NCBI GenBank assembly: GCA_036924285.1
Contig: JAYKYS010000006.1
Span: 31,284,001-31,348,000 of the forward strand
DNA: 64,000 bases
DNA from: Asterella californica
Lineage: Eukaryota; Streptophyta; Marchantiopsida; Marchantiales; Aytoniaceae
Direction of reading: 5' to 3'
The notes beneath the pieces were generated by a model. It made no database searches, was not told the origin of the DNA, and saw only the letters and a list, made by a program, of their open reading frames with translations. The stretch's first letter is position 1, and every line of letters begins with the position of its first letter. The position numbers and the translations under genes are program-made. Shown here one piece after another: positions 33,451 through 45,063 of this stretch.

Positions 33451-34692
33451 GTGTTGAGAGACGTTAGAATGAGTGAAAATAACATGGAGCAACAAGGCAC
33501 GGAGATGCGTGAGATCATGCAGAACATGCTCAATGAGTTTCGAGAGATGACGACAGTGGTGAGGACACTAGAGAGCAAGATAGCAACTCTAGAGGGAGAG
33601 AATGTGAGAGCAATGGAGATGGGTGGTCCATCACAAGTTCCAACGCAAGCAGCGGAGACAGTACATAGAGAAGAGGTTGTTTTAGGGGTCCAAAGGGCAG
33701 TGGAGGGGGAAGATGCTCTATTGCTTCGCATGAAGAAGACGTGTAACGTGGAACCTTATCGAGGTAATCGAGCAATGGGTATTCTAGAGAATTGGATTTC
33801 TCGTATGAATCGCTACATGAGACTTTTTCAAGCACACGTCAATGATTACTCTGCGGGAGTATTTGCAAGTGGTTACTTGATGGATAAAGCGCTTACATGG
33901 TACGATACATAGGAGCGTTCGATGATTGCTGGAGGAAGTCAAGTAACATGGAGCAATATGCAAGAAGGTTTGCTCCAGAATTTCCAATCAGTGGATTCAG
34001 TGCAGATGGCTCGAATGAAGCTCTGGGATCTCAAGCAACGAGGAAGTCTCCAAGAATACGTAGAGGAATTTCAAGATCTACAAGTAGCTATCTCTGATAT
34101 GAGCCAGGCAGAAGCTTTAGACGTGTTCAAACGCGGATTGAAGGAGAGAATTCGTCAAGAAGTCATGGTGAATAATCCACGTACCGTGTTCGAAGCAATC
34201 GGTTATGCCCAAAGAATTGCTGATGCATTAGGTATCGCTAGAGAGGAGGAACCACCAATCGTGCCGCGAGTTCAATATGGAGGTCCAATGCCCATGGAAT
34301 TGGGTAATCTTCGGCAATAGGACGGTTATGCACGACAATTCTATGGAGAGGATCGGAGAGATCGTGCTAGAGAGCAACCAAGACGAGAAGTGATACCACG
34401 AGGTGGCGGTGTCAGAGGTGGAGTTCGTAACTATGTACCTCGAGGACTTCCGAGGGATGGTGATATTGGTGAAGGCATTCGAAATCAAGAGCTTCAAGGA
34501 GAGACACGGCGTTGTTATAACTGTGGGAGAATTGGGCACATAGCTGCTCATTGTCGCACCCGATTCCCTCGAGGAAATCGAGCTACTTATCGAAGACCTC
34601 TGAATCATCTGAATGATAGAGCAGAGGAAGGTGGAGAGGAAGGAGAGATGCAGTACAACAATCTAGTTTTGGAAAACGAAGAGCACCAGTAG
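33451..34692 (+). pseudogene. gag: Family E gag with two TAG codons
   Basis: One frame from 33,451 (or the ATG at 33,469), with TAG at 33,910-33,912 and at 34,318-34,320. The N-terminal part is a coiled coil (VVRTLESKIATLEGEN). The gag core covers about 33,750-34,200 (WDLKQRGSLQEYVEEFQDL). A canonical zinc knuckle CYNCGRIGHIAAHC lies at 34,513-34,554. The real frame shifts near 34,665 into the protease frame. The protein would form particles and bind RNA. Inactive as it stands. Confidence 0.85.
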
Positions 34693-36559
34693 ATTTACCT
34701 CGTCGTCGTACTGGTTCAACAAAGAGAAGAAAAGGCGAGAATGGAAGACAAAAGAAGGAGTTAAATGGATTGACACGAAGGACTACGCAACTAATCGTCA
34801 CTGATGGAGTGTTAGAAGGTATTAAGGTGAGAGTGTTGATTGATCCTGGCGCAACTGAGAACTTTCTGTGCGTTCAGTTGCTATGAGATTGGATTTGGCT
34901 TTGGAAAAGAATGACAAGGAAGAAGTAGAGCTGCCAAACGGGCACACTGAGATGATTGAGTCTCTCCCACGGAGTGTAGCACTCACTATAGGGCAATATT
35001 CAGAAAAGATTGAATGGCGAGTTATTCGATTAGCTCGTTATGATGTCATTTTGGGTATGCCTTGGATGGAGCAATACAATCCGGAGGTGGATTGGAGAAA
35101 GAAGATTGTGAAGAGTAAGGGGTGGATAGTTTTTGGAGACAGAGTAAGATCTCGATCTAGAAACATACCTCTGTATGTGATAGAACAGACCGCTATTCAT
35201 AGTGGTGATGTATGTTTCTTGGGGTTAATAAGAGAAGCTTATAGTTCCAACTATGGTGGCGATATTCCGGATAGTTTCAAAATGATTGTAGAAGAATTCA
35301 AAGATGTTTTCCCGAATGATTTACCTTCCGGATTACCACCAAGAAGGCGAGTGGATCACAAGATTGAGGTACTTCCAGGTAGTGCACCTCCTTGTAAAGC
35401 ACCATATCGATTAGCACCGCACGAGTTGGAGGAGTGCAAAGCTCAAGTGGAGGAACTGTTACACAAAGGATTCATCCAACCTAGTGTATCTCCTTATGGA
35501 GCTCCGGTCTTGTTCGTGAAGAAGAAGGACGGGAGTATGCGTATGTGCATAGACTATCGAGCTCTCAATCTTCAGACTGTGAAGAATAAGTATCCATTAC
35601 CTCGAATGGATGACTTGTTTGATCAACTACGAGGAGCAAAGTACTTCACCAAATTGGATTTACGAAGCGGTTATAATCAGATTCGGATTGCTGAGCCAGA
35701 TGTACAAAAGACTGCTTTTCGTACAAGGTACGGTCACTTTGAGTACTTAGTGATGCCTTTTGGTCTCACTAATGCACCCGCTACATTTATGGGTCTAATG
35801 AATGACATCTTTCGACCATACTTGGATAGATCTGTCATTGTATTCCTAGATGATATTCTTGTCTATAGTAAGACGTTGGAAGAGCATAAGATGCACTTAC
35901 AAGAGATTTTACAAGTACTTAGACAAAACCAGCTATATGCCAAGATCTCTAAATGTGAGTTTGGCAAGAGTGATGTAGATTACCTAGGACATCGTGTGAG
36001 TGGAGCAGGAATCCAAGTCATGAGCGATAAGATTGAGGCAATCCAAAAGTGGAGTGCTCCAGAACATCAAACCCAGTTAAAGAGTTTTCTAGGACTTACG
36101 GGGTTCTATCGTAGATTTGTCAAAAACTTTGCACAAGTTGCACAGGACTTGACAAACCTATTAGGTCAAGGACAAAAATGGAGATGGGGTACATCGCATG
36201 AGCTTGCCTTCCAAGCCTTGAAGGATGCGCTGTTACAAGCACCAATCCTTAAGTGGTATGATCCTACAAAACCCATTAAGTTGGCCACAGATGCATCCGG
36301 TACAGCAATAGGAGCAGTGTTACAACAAGCATGGGCATATGGCTGGCATCCTGTAGCTTTTTTTTCCCGTAAGTTGCTTCCTGCAGAACGCAACTATCAT
36401 ACCACAGAAAGAGAGGAGTTAGCTATTGTGTTGGCTACCAAGCATTGGAAGCACTACTTGGGAGATAAGGAGTTTGTGGTAGAAACAGACCACAAACCAT
36501 TGGTTTACTTGCAGACGCAGAAGGACCTCTCCAAACGTCAAATTCGATGGACGGAATGA
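34693..36559 (+). pseudogene. pol: Family E protease, RT and RNase H
   Basis: Protease motif [10 protein letters not shown] near 34,836-34,870, with Pro where Ser or Thr is usual (D-P-G). A frameshift follows at about 34,870. RT spans about 35,330-35,930 with [21 protein letters not shown] and [10 protein letters not shown]. RNase H starts at about 36,280 ([14 protein letters not shown]) with [13 protein letters not shown] at 36,557-36,559 interrupts RWTE/RQRFN and could derive from CGA. Confidence 0.9.
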
Positions 36560-36574
36560 CGACAACGCTTCAAC

Positions 36575-38128
36575 ATGCAGATTCTATACGTGGAAGGGAA
36601 AAAGCAACTTGCTGATGCGTTAACTCGAATGCCTCGAGTTAATCACATGTCGACAGAAGTGAAGATCCATTCCGATTGGTGGCAACAATTGATGGAAGCT
36701 ACCAGAACGGATGAGGAGATTGTGGCAGCAACTAAGCACACCAAGCTTACCAAGATGCATGGGTTAGCATTCAAGGACGGCAAAGTTTGGATTCCCAACA
36801 ATCCAGAGCTTCGTACGACTATCTTGACAGAATGTCATGATTCAGCGATTGCCGGTCATGTCGGAATAGAGAAGACTTTGGAGGCGGTGCAGCGCATTTA
36901 TTATTGGCCAAAAATGCACGATGATGTGATGAGATACATCAACAGTTGTCTTGCTTGTCAACAGAACAAGGCAACCAATCAAACATCGGCAGGCTTACTC
37001 CAACCATTACCTATTCCTACTAACCGATGGGAACATGTGAGTATGGATTTAGTGTGTGAACTACCTCCAACTAGTACGGGATTTGACTCTATTGTAGTTT
37101 TTGTTGATAAGTTGAGCAAAATGATTCATATTCGTCCAACCAAGAAGACTGTTACTGCACCAGAGCTAGCTCAAATCTACTTAGACGCTGTTTTTGCTCA
37201 ACATGGTCTTTCTAGAGTCTTAATTACTGATAAGGGATCACATTTTACAAGCATGTTTTGAAAAACCTTGTTTGGGTTATTCAAAACTAAGCTTGCTATG
37301 TCCACAGCTTACCATCCTCATAGTGATGGACAAACAGAACGGGCTAATCGGACGATAGAAGATATGTTACGAGCTTTTACGATTGAAGAGCAAGCGAGGT
37401 GGGATGAACTCCTACCTTTAGTAGAGTTCTCCTACAATAACTCTGTGAACGCATCGACAAAAGCTACACCGTTCTACTTGATGTACGGCGCACATCCGCT
37501 CACTCCTTCTAGTTTTACTAGATTTGGATCAGGACAGGAGTCAACAACCAAAGTTGCTGCCGTCAATGAATTTGTGCAGAAGATCCATGCAGGTGTTCAC
37601 CAAGCCAAGGAGAAGATTCAAACTGCTCAAAATCGTCAGAAGCAATATGCAGATGCTCATCGTCGTCATGTGGAGTTTGACATTGGGGAGAAAGTGTGGT
37701 TATCTACCACTAACTTGTCGTTAGTAGGTGTTCGCAAATTTAACCCTAGATACATCGGTCCATTCACCATCTTACGACGAGTTGGAGCTGTGGCGTACAA
37801 ATTACAACTTCCGGTTATATGCGCATGCATCCGGTGTTTCATGTTTCTTTACTGAGGAAATATGTTCCACGTTCTCCTCGTTTCACCAATCCTCACATAG
37901 CACCACCATTGCCATAAATAGTGGATGATCATGAGGAATACGAGGTAGAAAGCATACTGAACAAACGTCTTCGTGGTACTCGATATCCCAGGATAGAATA
38001 CTTGGTAAAATGGAAAGGATATCCATTATATGAGGCTACTTGAGAACCACTAGGAAATTTGACTAATGCCGACTTGTTAGTTCAAGCTTATGAGCATTCC
38101 ATCGTCAACGAGGACGTTGCAACTTAAA
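36575..38128 (+). pseudogene. pol: Family E integrase with C-terminal chromodomain
   Basis: Integrase HHCC region (HDSAIAGHVG, CLACQ; 36,835-36,965) and catalytic Asp, Asp and Glu in SMDLVCEL, ITDKGSHF and QTERANR. TGA at 37,259-37,261 replaces a probable Trp before KTLFGLF. After a frame change near 37,815 the GPF-type and linker regions lead to a chromodomain at about 37,935-38,085 (EYEVESILNKR, YLVKWKGYP). There a TGA replaces Trp in EAT-EPL. Chromodomains direct chromovirus integration to heterochromatin. A TAA at about 37,918 also breaks it. Confidence 0.88.
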
Positions 38129-38129
38129 T

Positions 38130-38140
38130 GGAGGGAGGTT
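38130..38140 (+). other. Family E polypurine tract
   Basis: GGAGGGAGGTT directly before the 3' LTR. Confidence 0.88.
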
Positions 38141-38517
38141 TGTAACCATGCATAGTTAACTATACTCATAGTTAGAACTATGTGTAGAGTTGACTATAGC
38201 GGGATCATGGTTTGTGGGACCGGATAAGATATGTGTAGAGTTGACTATAGTGGGACCATGGTATGTGGGACCGGATAAGAATGTGGTGGTGTTGATATTT
38301 GATTGGTAGTTGATTGTGTGGGTTGCATGGAAGCCATGTCATCAATCCGTGTGAGGATTGATGAGTGGTTAGTATGGATTGGGGTGTGCACTTATCTAAC
38401 TATATAAAGAAGGAGAATGGTCCTTGAAAGACATTCCACCTTGAGTTGAGTTGAGAGTTCTTCTGTCTATTCATGAGGGTTCTTGAGGATCGCGATTAGA
38501 GTTTTTGTAGTGTTACA
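38141..38517 (+). repeat. Family E 3' LTR
   Basis: 377 bp, nearly identical to 32,082-32,458, followed by the TCTAC duplication. Confidence 0.95.
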
Positions 38518-40295
38518 TCTACAAGGAAACTCCAGATTTCCTTGTACTCGTCCGGTATCTCCTCAATGCTTGTGATCGTCATCAGATGTTCGGCTGGAAA
38601 TGAATCATCAAACGGTTCTTCTCCCTCATCATCATAAGCCCTCGATAAAAGATCAGCATTCGCATGCTTTTTCCCTAGTCTATCTTCGATCACGTAATCG
38701 TATTCTGTTAGAAGGATCTTCCAACGAGCAATACGACCTTCGGCATTAGGCTTATTAAAGATATACTTTAAAGCCTTGTGATCTGTGACTATGGAAACTT
38801 TCCCTCCTAGCAAGTAGTGTCGAAATTTCTTCAATCCGAAGATCACCACTAATCCTTCTCGTTCAGTCACGAAGTAATTCTTCTCCGCTGGAACCATTTG
38901 TCTACTAGCATAAGCTATAAGATGATCATACCCGTCTCCATCTAACTGACTTAATATACATCCGATTGCTACATTGGAGGCATCCGTATACAGAATAAAT
39001 GCTTTACTCCACTCAGGTTTAGCAAGTATAGGAGCTGTCACCAATGTCTTTTTCAGCTCTTCAAATGCCTCCTTTGCCTTCTGATCATGCACTATCAAGT
39101 CAAAATCAACTCCCTTCTTCATGTACATAGTCAAAGCTATTGCTTTGTTTGAGAAGGAAAAGACAAACCTACGATAATATCCAACCATGTCAAGAAACTG
39201 TCTCAACTTTGTCAAGTTGATCGGAAATGAAAGATCCACAATCTTCTTCACCTTCTCAGGATCTACCGCAATTCCATTCTTGGAAATGATGTGTCCCAAC
39301 AGTAGACCTTCTTCGCAACGAAAGATGCACTTCTCTGGATTTAGAGAAGCGTTGGCTTGCTCCAACCGCTGCAAAACTTTGATCACATGATCAAAGTGGT
39401 CCTCCTTTCTTCCGTACACATAGAAATCGTCAATGAAATCCCGAACAAACTTCCCTATGAATGGTTCAAACACCTTGTTCATGAACCTTTGAAACGTGGC
39501 CGGAGCATTACACAGTCCGAATGGCATCGTCCGAAATGCAAATGTTCCCCAAGGAGTAGTGAAAATAGTCAACTGATGGTACTCCTGTGCTATCTTGATC
39601 TGGTTATACCCACTATAACCATCACCAAAGCTGTATCACTCATGACCAGCAACTTCCTCCAAAATCTCATCTATAAATGGTAGAGGATAATAATCCTTCT
39701 TGGTAACTGCATTCAACTTCTTATAGTCTATGCACACTCGCAGCTTACCATTCTTCTTCTTGACAATCACAATGGGTGAAATCCATTCTGAGTTCTCCAC
39801 CTCATAGATGAAACTCGTCTCCTTCAACTTGTCTATCTCCTCCTTGACCATCATTGTTGTTCTAGGATTGACCCTTCTCTGCTTCTGTCGAACTGGTCTT
39901 GCGTTTTCTTCCAATTCGATTCGATGAGTCTCGAGAGTCATCTCCTTCAAATCCTTGTAGCTGAAAGCAAACACATGGATATATTTTCGAAATATATCTA
40001 GGAATCTACTTTTCTCCTCTTGAGTAACATTGATACCAAACTTCAGGGTAGAGAGTCTTCTCACAATCTCTGTCTCACTCAACTCTTCTTTGTCAGGATC
40101 TTTCTCCACTGCTGGTCGAGGCAACAAGTCAATAGCACTAAGCTGATGTAATGATTCATCTCGACCAAATCCTTCGTCCTCATACGAGGATTCTTGATCG
40201 TAAGAATCTCCGATATCTACTTTTGAGACACTCTGATCATCCTTCGTATCAGATTCCCAGTAGTCACTAGTGGGTCTATCAGAGTCAAAAGTCAT
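38518..40295 (-). pseudogene. B2 RT and RNase H
   Basis: - strand pol frame. RT motifs include CIDYKKLNAVTKK (about 39,730), MPFGLCNAPATFQ (about 39,520) and FIDDFYVYG (about 39,430). RNase H motifs are YTDASNVAIG and TEREGL. TGA at 39,636-39,638 replaces the Trp that B1 keeps in GHEWYSF. The frame runs into the family E insertion at 38,517 and resumes at 32,081. Confidence 0.9.
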
Positions 40296-40354
40296 AACTC
40301 CAACACCCGAGTCACTCTATGATCTCTAGGCCCAATCCGTAAGTATCCTTTGTG

Positions 40355-40740
40355 TCACCTATCAGTGGTGCACACAGCTCTCAACCAAGGCCTACCTAGG
40401 AGCAAATCATAACTAGAGTCCTTTAACACTTGAAAGAACATCAATGTTTGAACTTCCATCCCAGACACGACCACCTTCTCTAACACACCAAGAGGTCTTA
40501 CCCGTTGCTTGTTAGCCATCCCCACGACAATGCTAGCCGGGCGAGTTGGTTCCATCCCCAACTTCTTCATCAACCTCTCCGATATGGCGTTTACAGCCGA
40601 CCCTCCATCCACCAATACGTCAGAGACGTAGTGACCATTCAACCGGACTTCAATCTTTGAAGCCCTAGTGCATACCTCTGAAGCATGCACATCCACCACA
40701 CCAACTCCCACAGACTTTGATGTCTCGCTCTTGGGGTTTC
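40355..40740 (-). pseudogene. B2 protease
   Basis: Retroviral-type aspartic protease with active site D-G-G (VLVDGGSAVNAI) and the second conserved block LLLGRPWL. A one-base insertion in a C run near 40,735 (four C's against three in B1) throws it out of the gag frame. TGA at 40,355-40,357 replaces a Trp present in B1. Confidence 0.85.
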
Positions 40741-42116
40741 TTCTTCTTACTTCTCTTAGAACTCAGTCCTCCTCTGAGTTCCCTTCGTAAGCTGGAATTA
40801 AGTGCGATCAGTTGTCCAACAGTGATGTTGGCTTTTTGAGCACCCACATCTTCAACCACATCATATCCCGCTTGGGAAGATGAAATGATGAAATCCGCCA
40901 TCCCCAGCTTCCTTCTTGGCTCCCTTGGTGTACTCGAAACATTACTCGAACGAGTACTTCTACTTGCTGACTCCTCCATGAAAACCGGTTCATCAGAAAA
41001 TCGAGTTCTTTTCCTTTCTTGAGCTAAAAGCTCCACCGGTGCATGAGAAGAGTTTGAACTCTCTCCTTTCTCGTAGATGGGATCTCGCACGACATCGATA
41101 GTAGCCATCTCCTTGTCTCGTCCTTGTGATGGATTTCCTCCACCCACATTCATTCTGATAGCTTCGGCACCTCTTCCTCCGTTGTTAGGACAATTTCGCT
41201 GGAAATGAGAACCTCCACACGTCCAACAAGTGATTCCTCCAAAGTTACCTTGGTTGCCTCCAAAGTTACCTTGATTTCCTCGATTGGGATTGTTGTCGTA
41301 ACCTCTTTGACCTCCTCCTCCATCTTTGTTCCTCCATTCTCGTAACTGCACCACGTTTATCTTGAGATCCGCAAGAGTATCGGTGATGCTCTTCAACTCA
41401 GCATGAAAATCAGAGGTGGCAGTAGACACCGCTGTAGGGACAAATGATCTTGGCACCACCGTTGGAGTAGTAGCTGACGTTGAAACGATCACCAATTGTG
41501 ATGGTGCAGATGCTATCGTTGTGGTTACACCAAGTGTCGGAGTCGACACCAGAGCGACATGATGAGGTTGGATGATATCTCCTTCATCCAAACTCTCTTC
41601 CATATTTATCGCAATCTTGATTACCTCCGCTTTGGTTGTTGGCTTCTCGTACCTCACTTGGGTTCGAATTGAAGGTCTCAACCCTCCCACCAAGTTCTTG
41701 ATCACCACTGCTCCAATCCCCGCCATCGTTAGCTCCACATTGTCTACACTCTTTCGTAATACCGTCTGAAACCGTTGCTCCAACTTATCCACCCTTACGG
41801 CATATTGCCGAACTTTCTCGTCGTCACGTCGCTTCAAATGAGTAAGCTCCACCATGAGCTTCTCATAACTCTCTTCTGGAAGAAATTCTTCGATAAGTGC
41901 ATTACTCAACGTCTCTCATGTGTCCTCAACTGCACCAGGTGTCTTGCTCTTCACTCGGTCTTCATACCACGTAAGAGCAAAATCTTCTAAAAACTCTAGC
42001 AACACCCACTCTTCCTTCCTTCTCACGTTGTTTTCGATGTAACCTCTTTTGAAGTCTCGAACAAACGGTTCTACATCTTCATTGTCCTTCCCATGAAACA
42101 CGGGTAGCTTTCCCAT
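40741..42116 (-). pseudogene. gag: B2 gag with one TGA
   Basis: ATG at 42,116 (MGKLPVFHGKDNED). Gag core with FALTWYEDRVK and QRDDEK-type segments, shared with B1. TGA at 41,916-41,918 replaces a Trp that B1 keeps. The C-terminal third is Gly/Asn-rich (GNFGGNQGNFGG). The knuckle CWTCGGSHFQRNC has spacing C-X2-C-X3-H-X4-C, one residue shorter than canonical. Confidence 0.88.
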
Positions 42117-42328
42117 CTTGTAACTATTCTTTCTACTCTTCTAATTGTCGTGCAATAACTACTCGCTAAAAGAGTACGAACATCACCAATTCCTTCGTGA
42201 ATAATCTACCATAGGTAAAATAAAAGGAAATGGTTGTAACAACGCCTCTTGTGCCATCTCTTCTCCCAAAATAATCATGAGTCTGAGTCGCATCAACGCC
42301 TTCTCCACCATCCGAATGACGATCTCCA

Positions 42329-42805
42329 TCACAACTCAGCCGAGTCTTCCTTTGAAGTCGATAACTTCTCCGTCTCAGCCCTTTGGGTCTCGTCCAACTT
42401 CTCGACTACTGACGTAAGTAAGGCGGCAACATCTACACACTTGTGTCCTCTTGATAGATCACCCACTCCACAACTTGGACAAGGGTCCTCTCCTAGAAGA
42501 TGAATCGTCGGTGGTGATGATGGACCCACTCGAAGACTTAAATCAGTAAACTCCCGCTTCCCTTTAGCTTTCTCGGTTCTGATTCTAGTTGGACAATTCA
42601 CTATTTTATGTCCCAACCCTCTACAAAAATAACACCACAAGTCGGTTTCTACTCTTCACCTCGGAGATTCTACTTGAGATTTTGTACTAGTGTTCTCAAA
42701 CTCAACGATAATCTCTTTCGAGCTCTCTCTGACACTTATTTTGACATCTAAACCTTGAGGAAGGTTTCTAAGTCTAACTTTCCAATCTTTTGAACTTCCA
42801 CTCAT
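42329..42805 (-). pseudogene. B2 ORF3, zinc-knuckle accessory protein
   Basis: ATG at 42,805 (MSGSSKDWKVRL). It has a canonical knuckle CYFCRGLGHKIVNC at about 42,597-42,638, then a second Cys/His cluster CPSCGVGDLSRGHKC. It is about 90% identical to B1 ORF3 by eye. A TGA in the B2 copy lies near 42,655, before the knuckle. Function unknown; nucleic-acid binding is inferred from the knuckle. Confidence 0.6.
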
Positions 42806-42943
42806 GTTGCGCCTTCTCAACCATTAAGTGGACAAAATATCTTTGAGGAAAATAACTCTACATCACTTTCTTAACTCTTTCGAGCTTTATACTGAAAATC
42901 GTGTATTATACATGCTATACACGAAATAAAATCCAATCTAAAC

Positions 42944-43261
42944 TTAAGAGTCCATGATAATATCCTCATGACCATCGTTTGTACTGATCCTAGCAGACAT
43001 CTTAAAGTCACTCTTGTAAAGATCACACTCTACTTCGCCAGGAGCATTCGTGACCTCCACAGTGAATGTTACTTTGAACTCAATCTTCTTCCCATCTGCG
43101 CCGATGCTCACAGAAGCTTCTTGATATAGAGCAAAAAGGGCACCCCAACTGCAATAGATGCTTGATCGCAACGCCTCAATACTTAACTTTGGCTTTTCCG
43201 TCTCCGTTCTAACTCCCAAACGTCTCTTTTTCAACCTCGGCACTCGAACTGGATTCCCCAT
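42944..43261 (-). CDS. B2 ORF2, conserved 105-aa accessory protein
   Basis: ATG at 43,261 (MGNPVRVPRLKKRRLG), stop at 42,944. Same length as B1 ORF2 (49,413-49,730), about 72% identical by eye. A basic N-terminus (KKRRLGVRTE) precedes a compact-looking domain (WGALFALYQEAS, FTVEVTNAPGEVE). I do not recognise it. It stays open although neighbouring frames carry stops. Confidence 0.6.
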   Translation of the reverse strand: MGNPVRVPRLKKRRLGVRTETEKPKLSIEALRSSIYCSWGALFALYQEASVSIGADGKKIEFKVTFTVEVTNAPGEVECDLYKSDFKMSARISTNDGHEDIIMDS

Positions 43262-43932
43262 GACATATCGTCAAGACCTCTTTCTATGTCGAACCGTATA
43301 TCTCTTAATCGGTAAGAGATCTCTCCACGATTTTTGTGACCTCCAGTAGCTCAACCTTCAAGCTACTAACTAATGAAGTTTCAATAGAAAATTCCTAAAT
43401 CAAAAGAGATGGTGCTGACTGTACAAATTTTCAGAGAATTGAAATTTGTATATTTTCACTTCTCTCATGACTTTCAACCCCCTCAACTTTGAAAATTCAT
43501 GGCTCTCACTCCATACCACTTTTTCTCCTGATTTTTGTTGTCCTAGATAGCTTATCAGCAAATCTAAAACACTGGAAAGTTTCTCAGGAAAATAAAATTC
43601 ATAGAAAATTTGACAATGACTGTAAACTTTTTCTAGAGAACAGAATTCCTCAACTCTCATGAATAGACCCCCTCAACTTTGAAAATTCATTGCTCCCTCT
43701 CTAGACCACCTTTTCCTATGATTTCTTTTGTCGTAGATAGATTATCAGCCAAGCTACAGTCCTGGAAAGTTTCACTGGAAAATAAAATTCAAAAAAATTC
43801 TGACAATGACTGTAAAATTTTCCAGAGAGCAGAAATCCTCAAACTCGGAAATTTTTCTCCTCTAATAACTTCTCTCTCCTCCTTTCTCTACAACTCTTGT
43901 TTCATCCCCTTTCAACTCTCCTCAAACTCTTT
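43262..43932 (-). other. B2 leader with degenerate repeats
   Basis: About 670 bp between the 56-aa ORF and ORF2. It repeats a block containing TCTGGAAA and GATAAGCTATC-type sequence, as in B1 at 48,742-49,412. No frame of note. Confidence 0.6.
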
Positions 43933-44103
43933 CTAAGTGAACAAGATGTAAAGAATAACCTCGAATGCGTCATAGATCACTACGGGATACACGAAAGGTT
44001 CTAATATTGCTAACATCGTGTTAGCTCTCTCTCCTCCCAACGTTCTCTCCATGTGTTCTCTCATAATCTTTTTTGGTCTAATATAGAACTGAACTCTAAA
44101 CAT
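43933..44103 (-). CDS. B2 56-aa leader ORF
   Basis: ATG at 44,103, 23 bp after the PBS. It encodes MFRVQFYIRPKKIMREHMER and a hydrophobic C-terminus (YPVVIYDAFEVILYILFT). The same length and about 93% identity in B1. Possibly an upstream ORF or small membrane-seeking peptide; function unknown. Confidence 0.5.
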   Translation of the reverse strand: MFRVQFYIRPKKIMREHMERTLGGERANTMLAILEPFVYPVVIYDAFEVILYILFT

Positions 44104-44125
44104 TTTCAATGATCCCTTCAAGTGA

Positions 44126-44144
44126 GGTCTCGGCAACGGAACCA
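44126..44144 (-). other. B2 primer-binding site
   Basis: The - strand reads TGGTTCCGTTGCCGAGACC, after TTTT and the LTR end. It is closest to the tRNA-Asp complement (TGGCGCCGTTGCCGGGGA, recalled), with several mismatches. Confidence 0.6.
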
Positions 44145-44148
44145 AAAA

Positions 44149-45063
44149 TGTAAATCCTCCACGACCCCATCGATCAACTACCCCCCCATCTCTCAACCTC
44201 CACGATCGTCATCGATGAATCTGCAAATGTCGGGCATGTTTCTCACTCATGGGTCACCTCTGATGGCTTTGATGGAAGCACACCATGAATCTTGAAGAGA
44301 AAAATGCTAAGTTCACTCATTCATACACCCACAAACTTATCAACTAAAAATCTCCATAAACTCATCAACTAAAATCCTTCATTCTAACGACGTCTCTCAA
44401 GTTCTCACATGCTAAAAATATCTCACACTCTCTATATTACTCAAGTTGTCATTACGACGATGTGAAAATAAGGATGAGGAGCTCTTCTCTACTCCTCTAT
44501 TTATACATTCTAGGTTTTTACTTTGGTACTCTCTGGTAACTCAGCCATAACTACTTTTACCGGGTTTTACTAAGATATTACTTAAGATAAAAGCATTAAT
44601 CACATGGGCTTCTTACCTTTTCACATGGGCTTATTCCTTCAAAGTCAACAACTTCTAGAAGGATTCTAAAATATTCTCAAGGAATCTCGAATTTCCACCC
44701 CCCCTCTACACTAGGACCCACTAAAAAGGAAACATGTGGAATGTCTTCTTGTTTTTAATGCTCACAAAGTCCACAACTTTAATCCAACCACTAATATCAA
44801 GTAAAAAATGAGATAAGGGATACTTTCCACCTCCTTTCTACCTTTTAGACAAGATGACAAGATAGTAGTGCTCACTCTTTAGCAAATATCTGAATTCTGC
44901 CAAAAGTACAGCTAAGTTTAACCATAACTAACTTTTAGCTAGTCATGACTAACTTGATACCTCCTTAAAGTACTTTGGTAGCAAATAAACATTCTCAACA
45001 CTTAGTTATAACTAAACACCTTACTAATAGACAAACTTCTTATGTGTAACATAGGTCGTTACA
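44149..45063 (-). repeat. B2 5' LTR
   Basis: 915 bp, starting TGTAACGACC on the - strand at 45,063. A TATA box (- strand TATAAATAG) lies at 44,497-44,505. It pairs with 29,879-30,791. Confidence 0.92.

Larger units (their letters stand above)
32082..38517 (+). mobile_element. Family E chromovirus-type Ty3/gypsy element
   Basis: Complete unit of 6,436 bp: two 377-bp LTRs, initiator-Met PBS, gag, protease, RT, RNase H, integrase with C-terminal chromodomain, and PPT. TCTAC is duplicated at 32,077-32,081 and 38,518-38,522. The two LTRs differ at only a few positions, so it is a recent arrival, later than B2. Internal stops and frameshifts nevertheless inactivate it. Confidence 0.95.
29879..45063 (-). 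mobile_element. Family B element B2 (split by family E)
   Basis: On the - strand: 5' LTR (45,063-44,149), PBS, 56-aa ORF, ORF2, ORF3, gag, protease, RT, RNase H, integrase, PPT and 3' LTR (30,791-29,879). GTCC flanks it. Family E sits in the linker between RNase H and integrase. Without that insertion it is about 8.7 kb. Several Trp codons have become TGA, so it is inactive. Confidence 0.92.
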
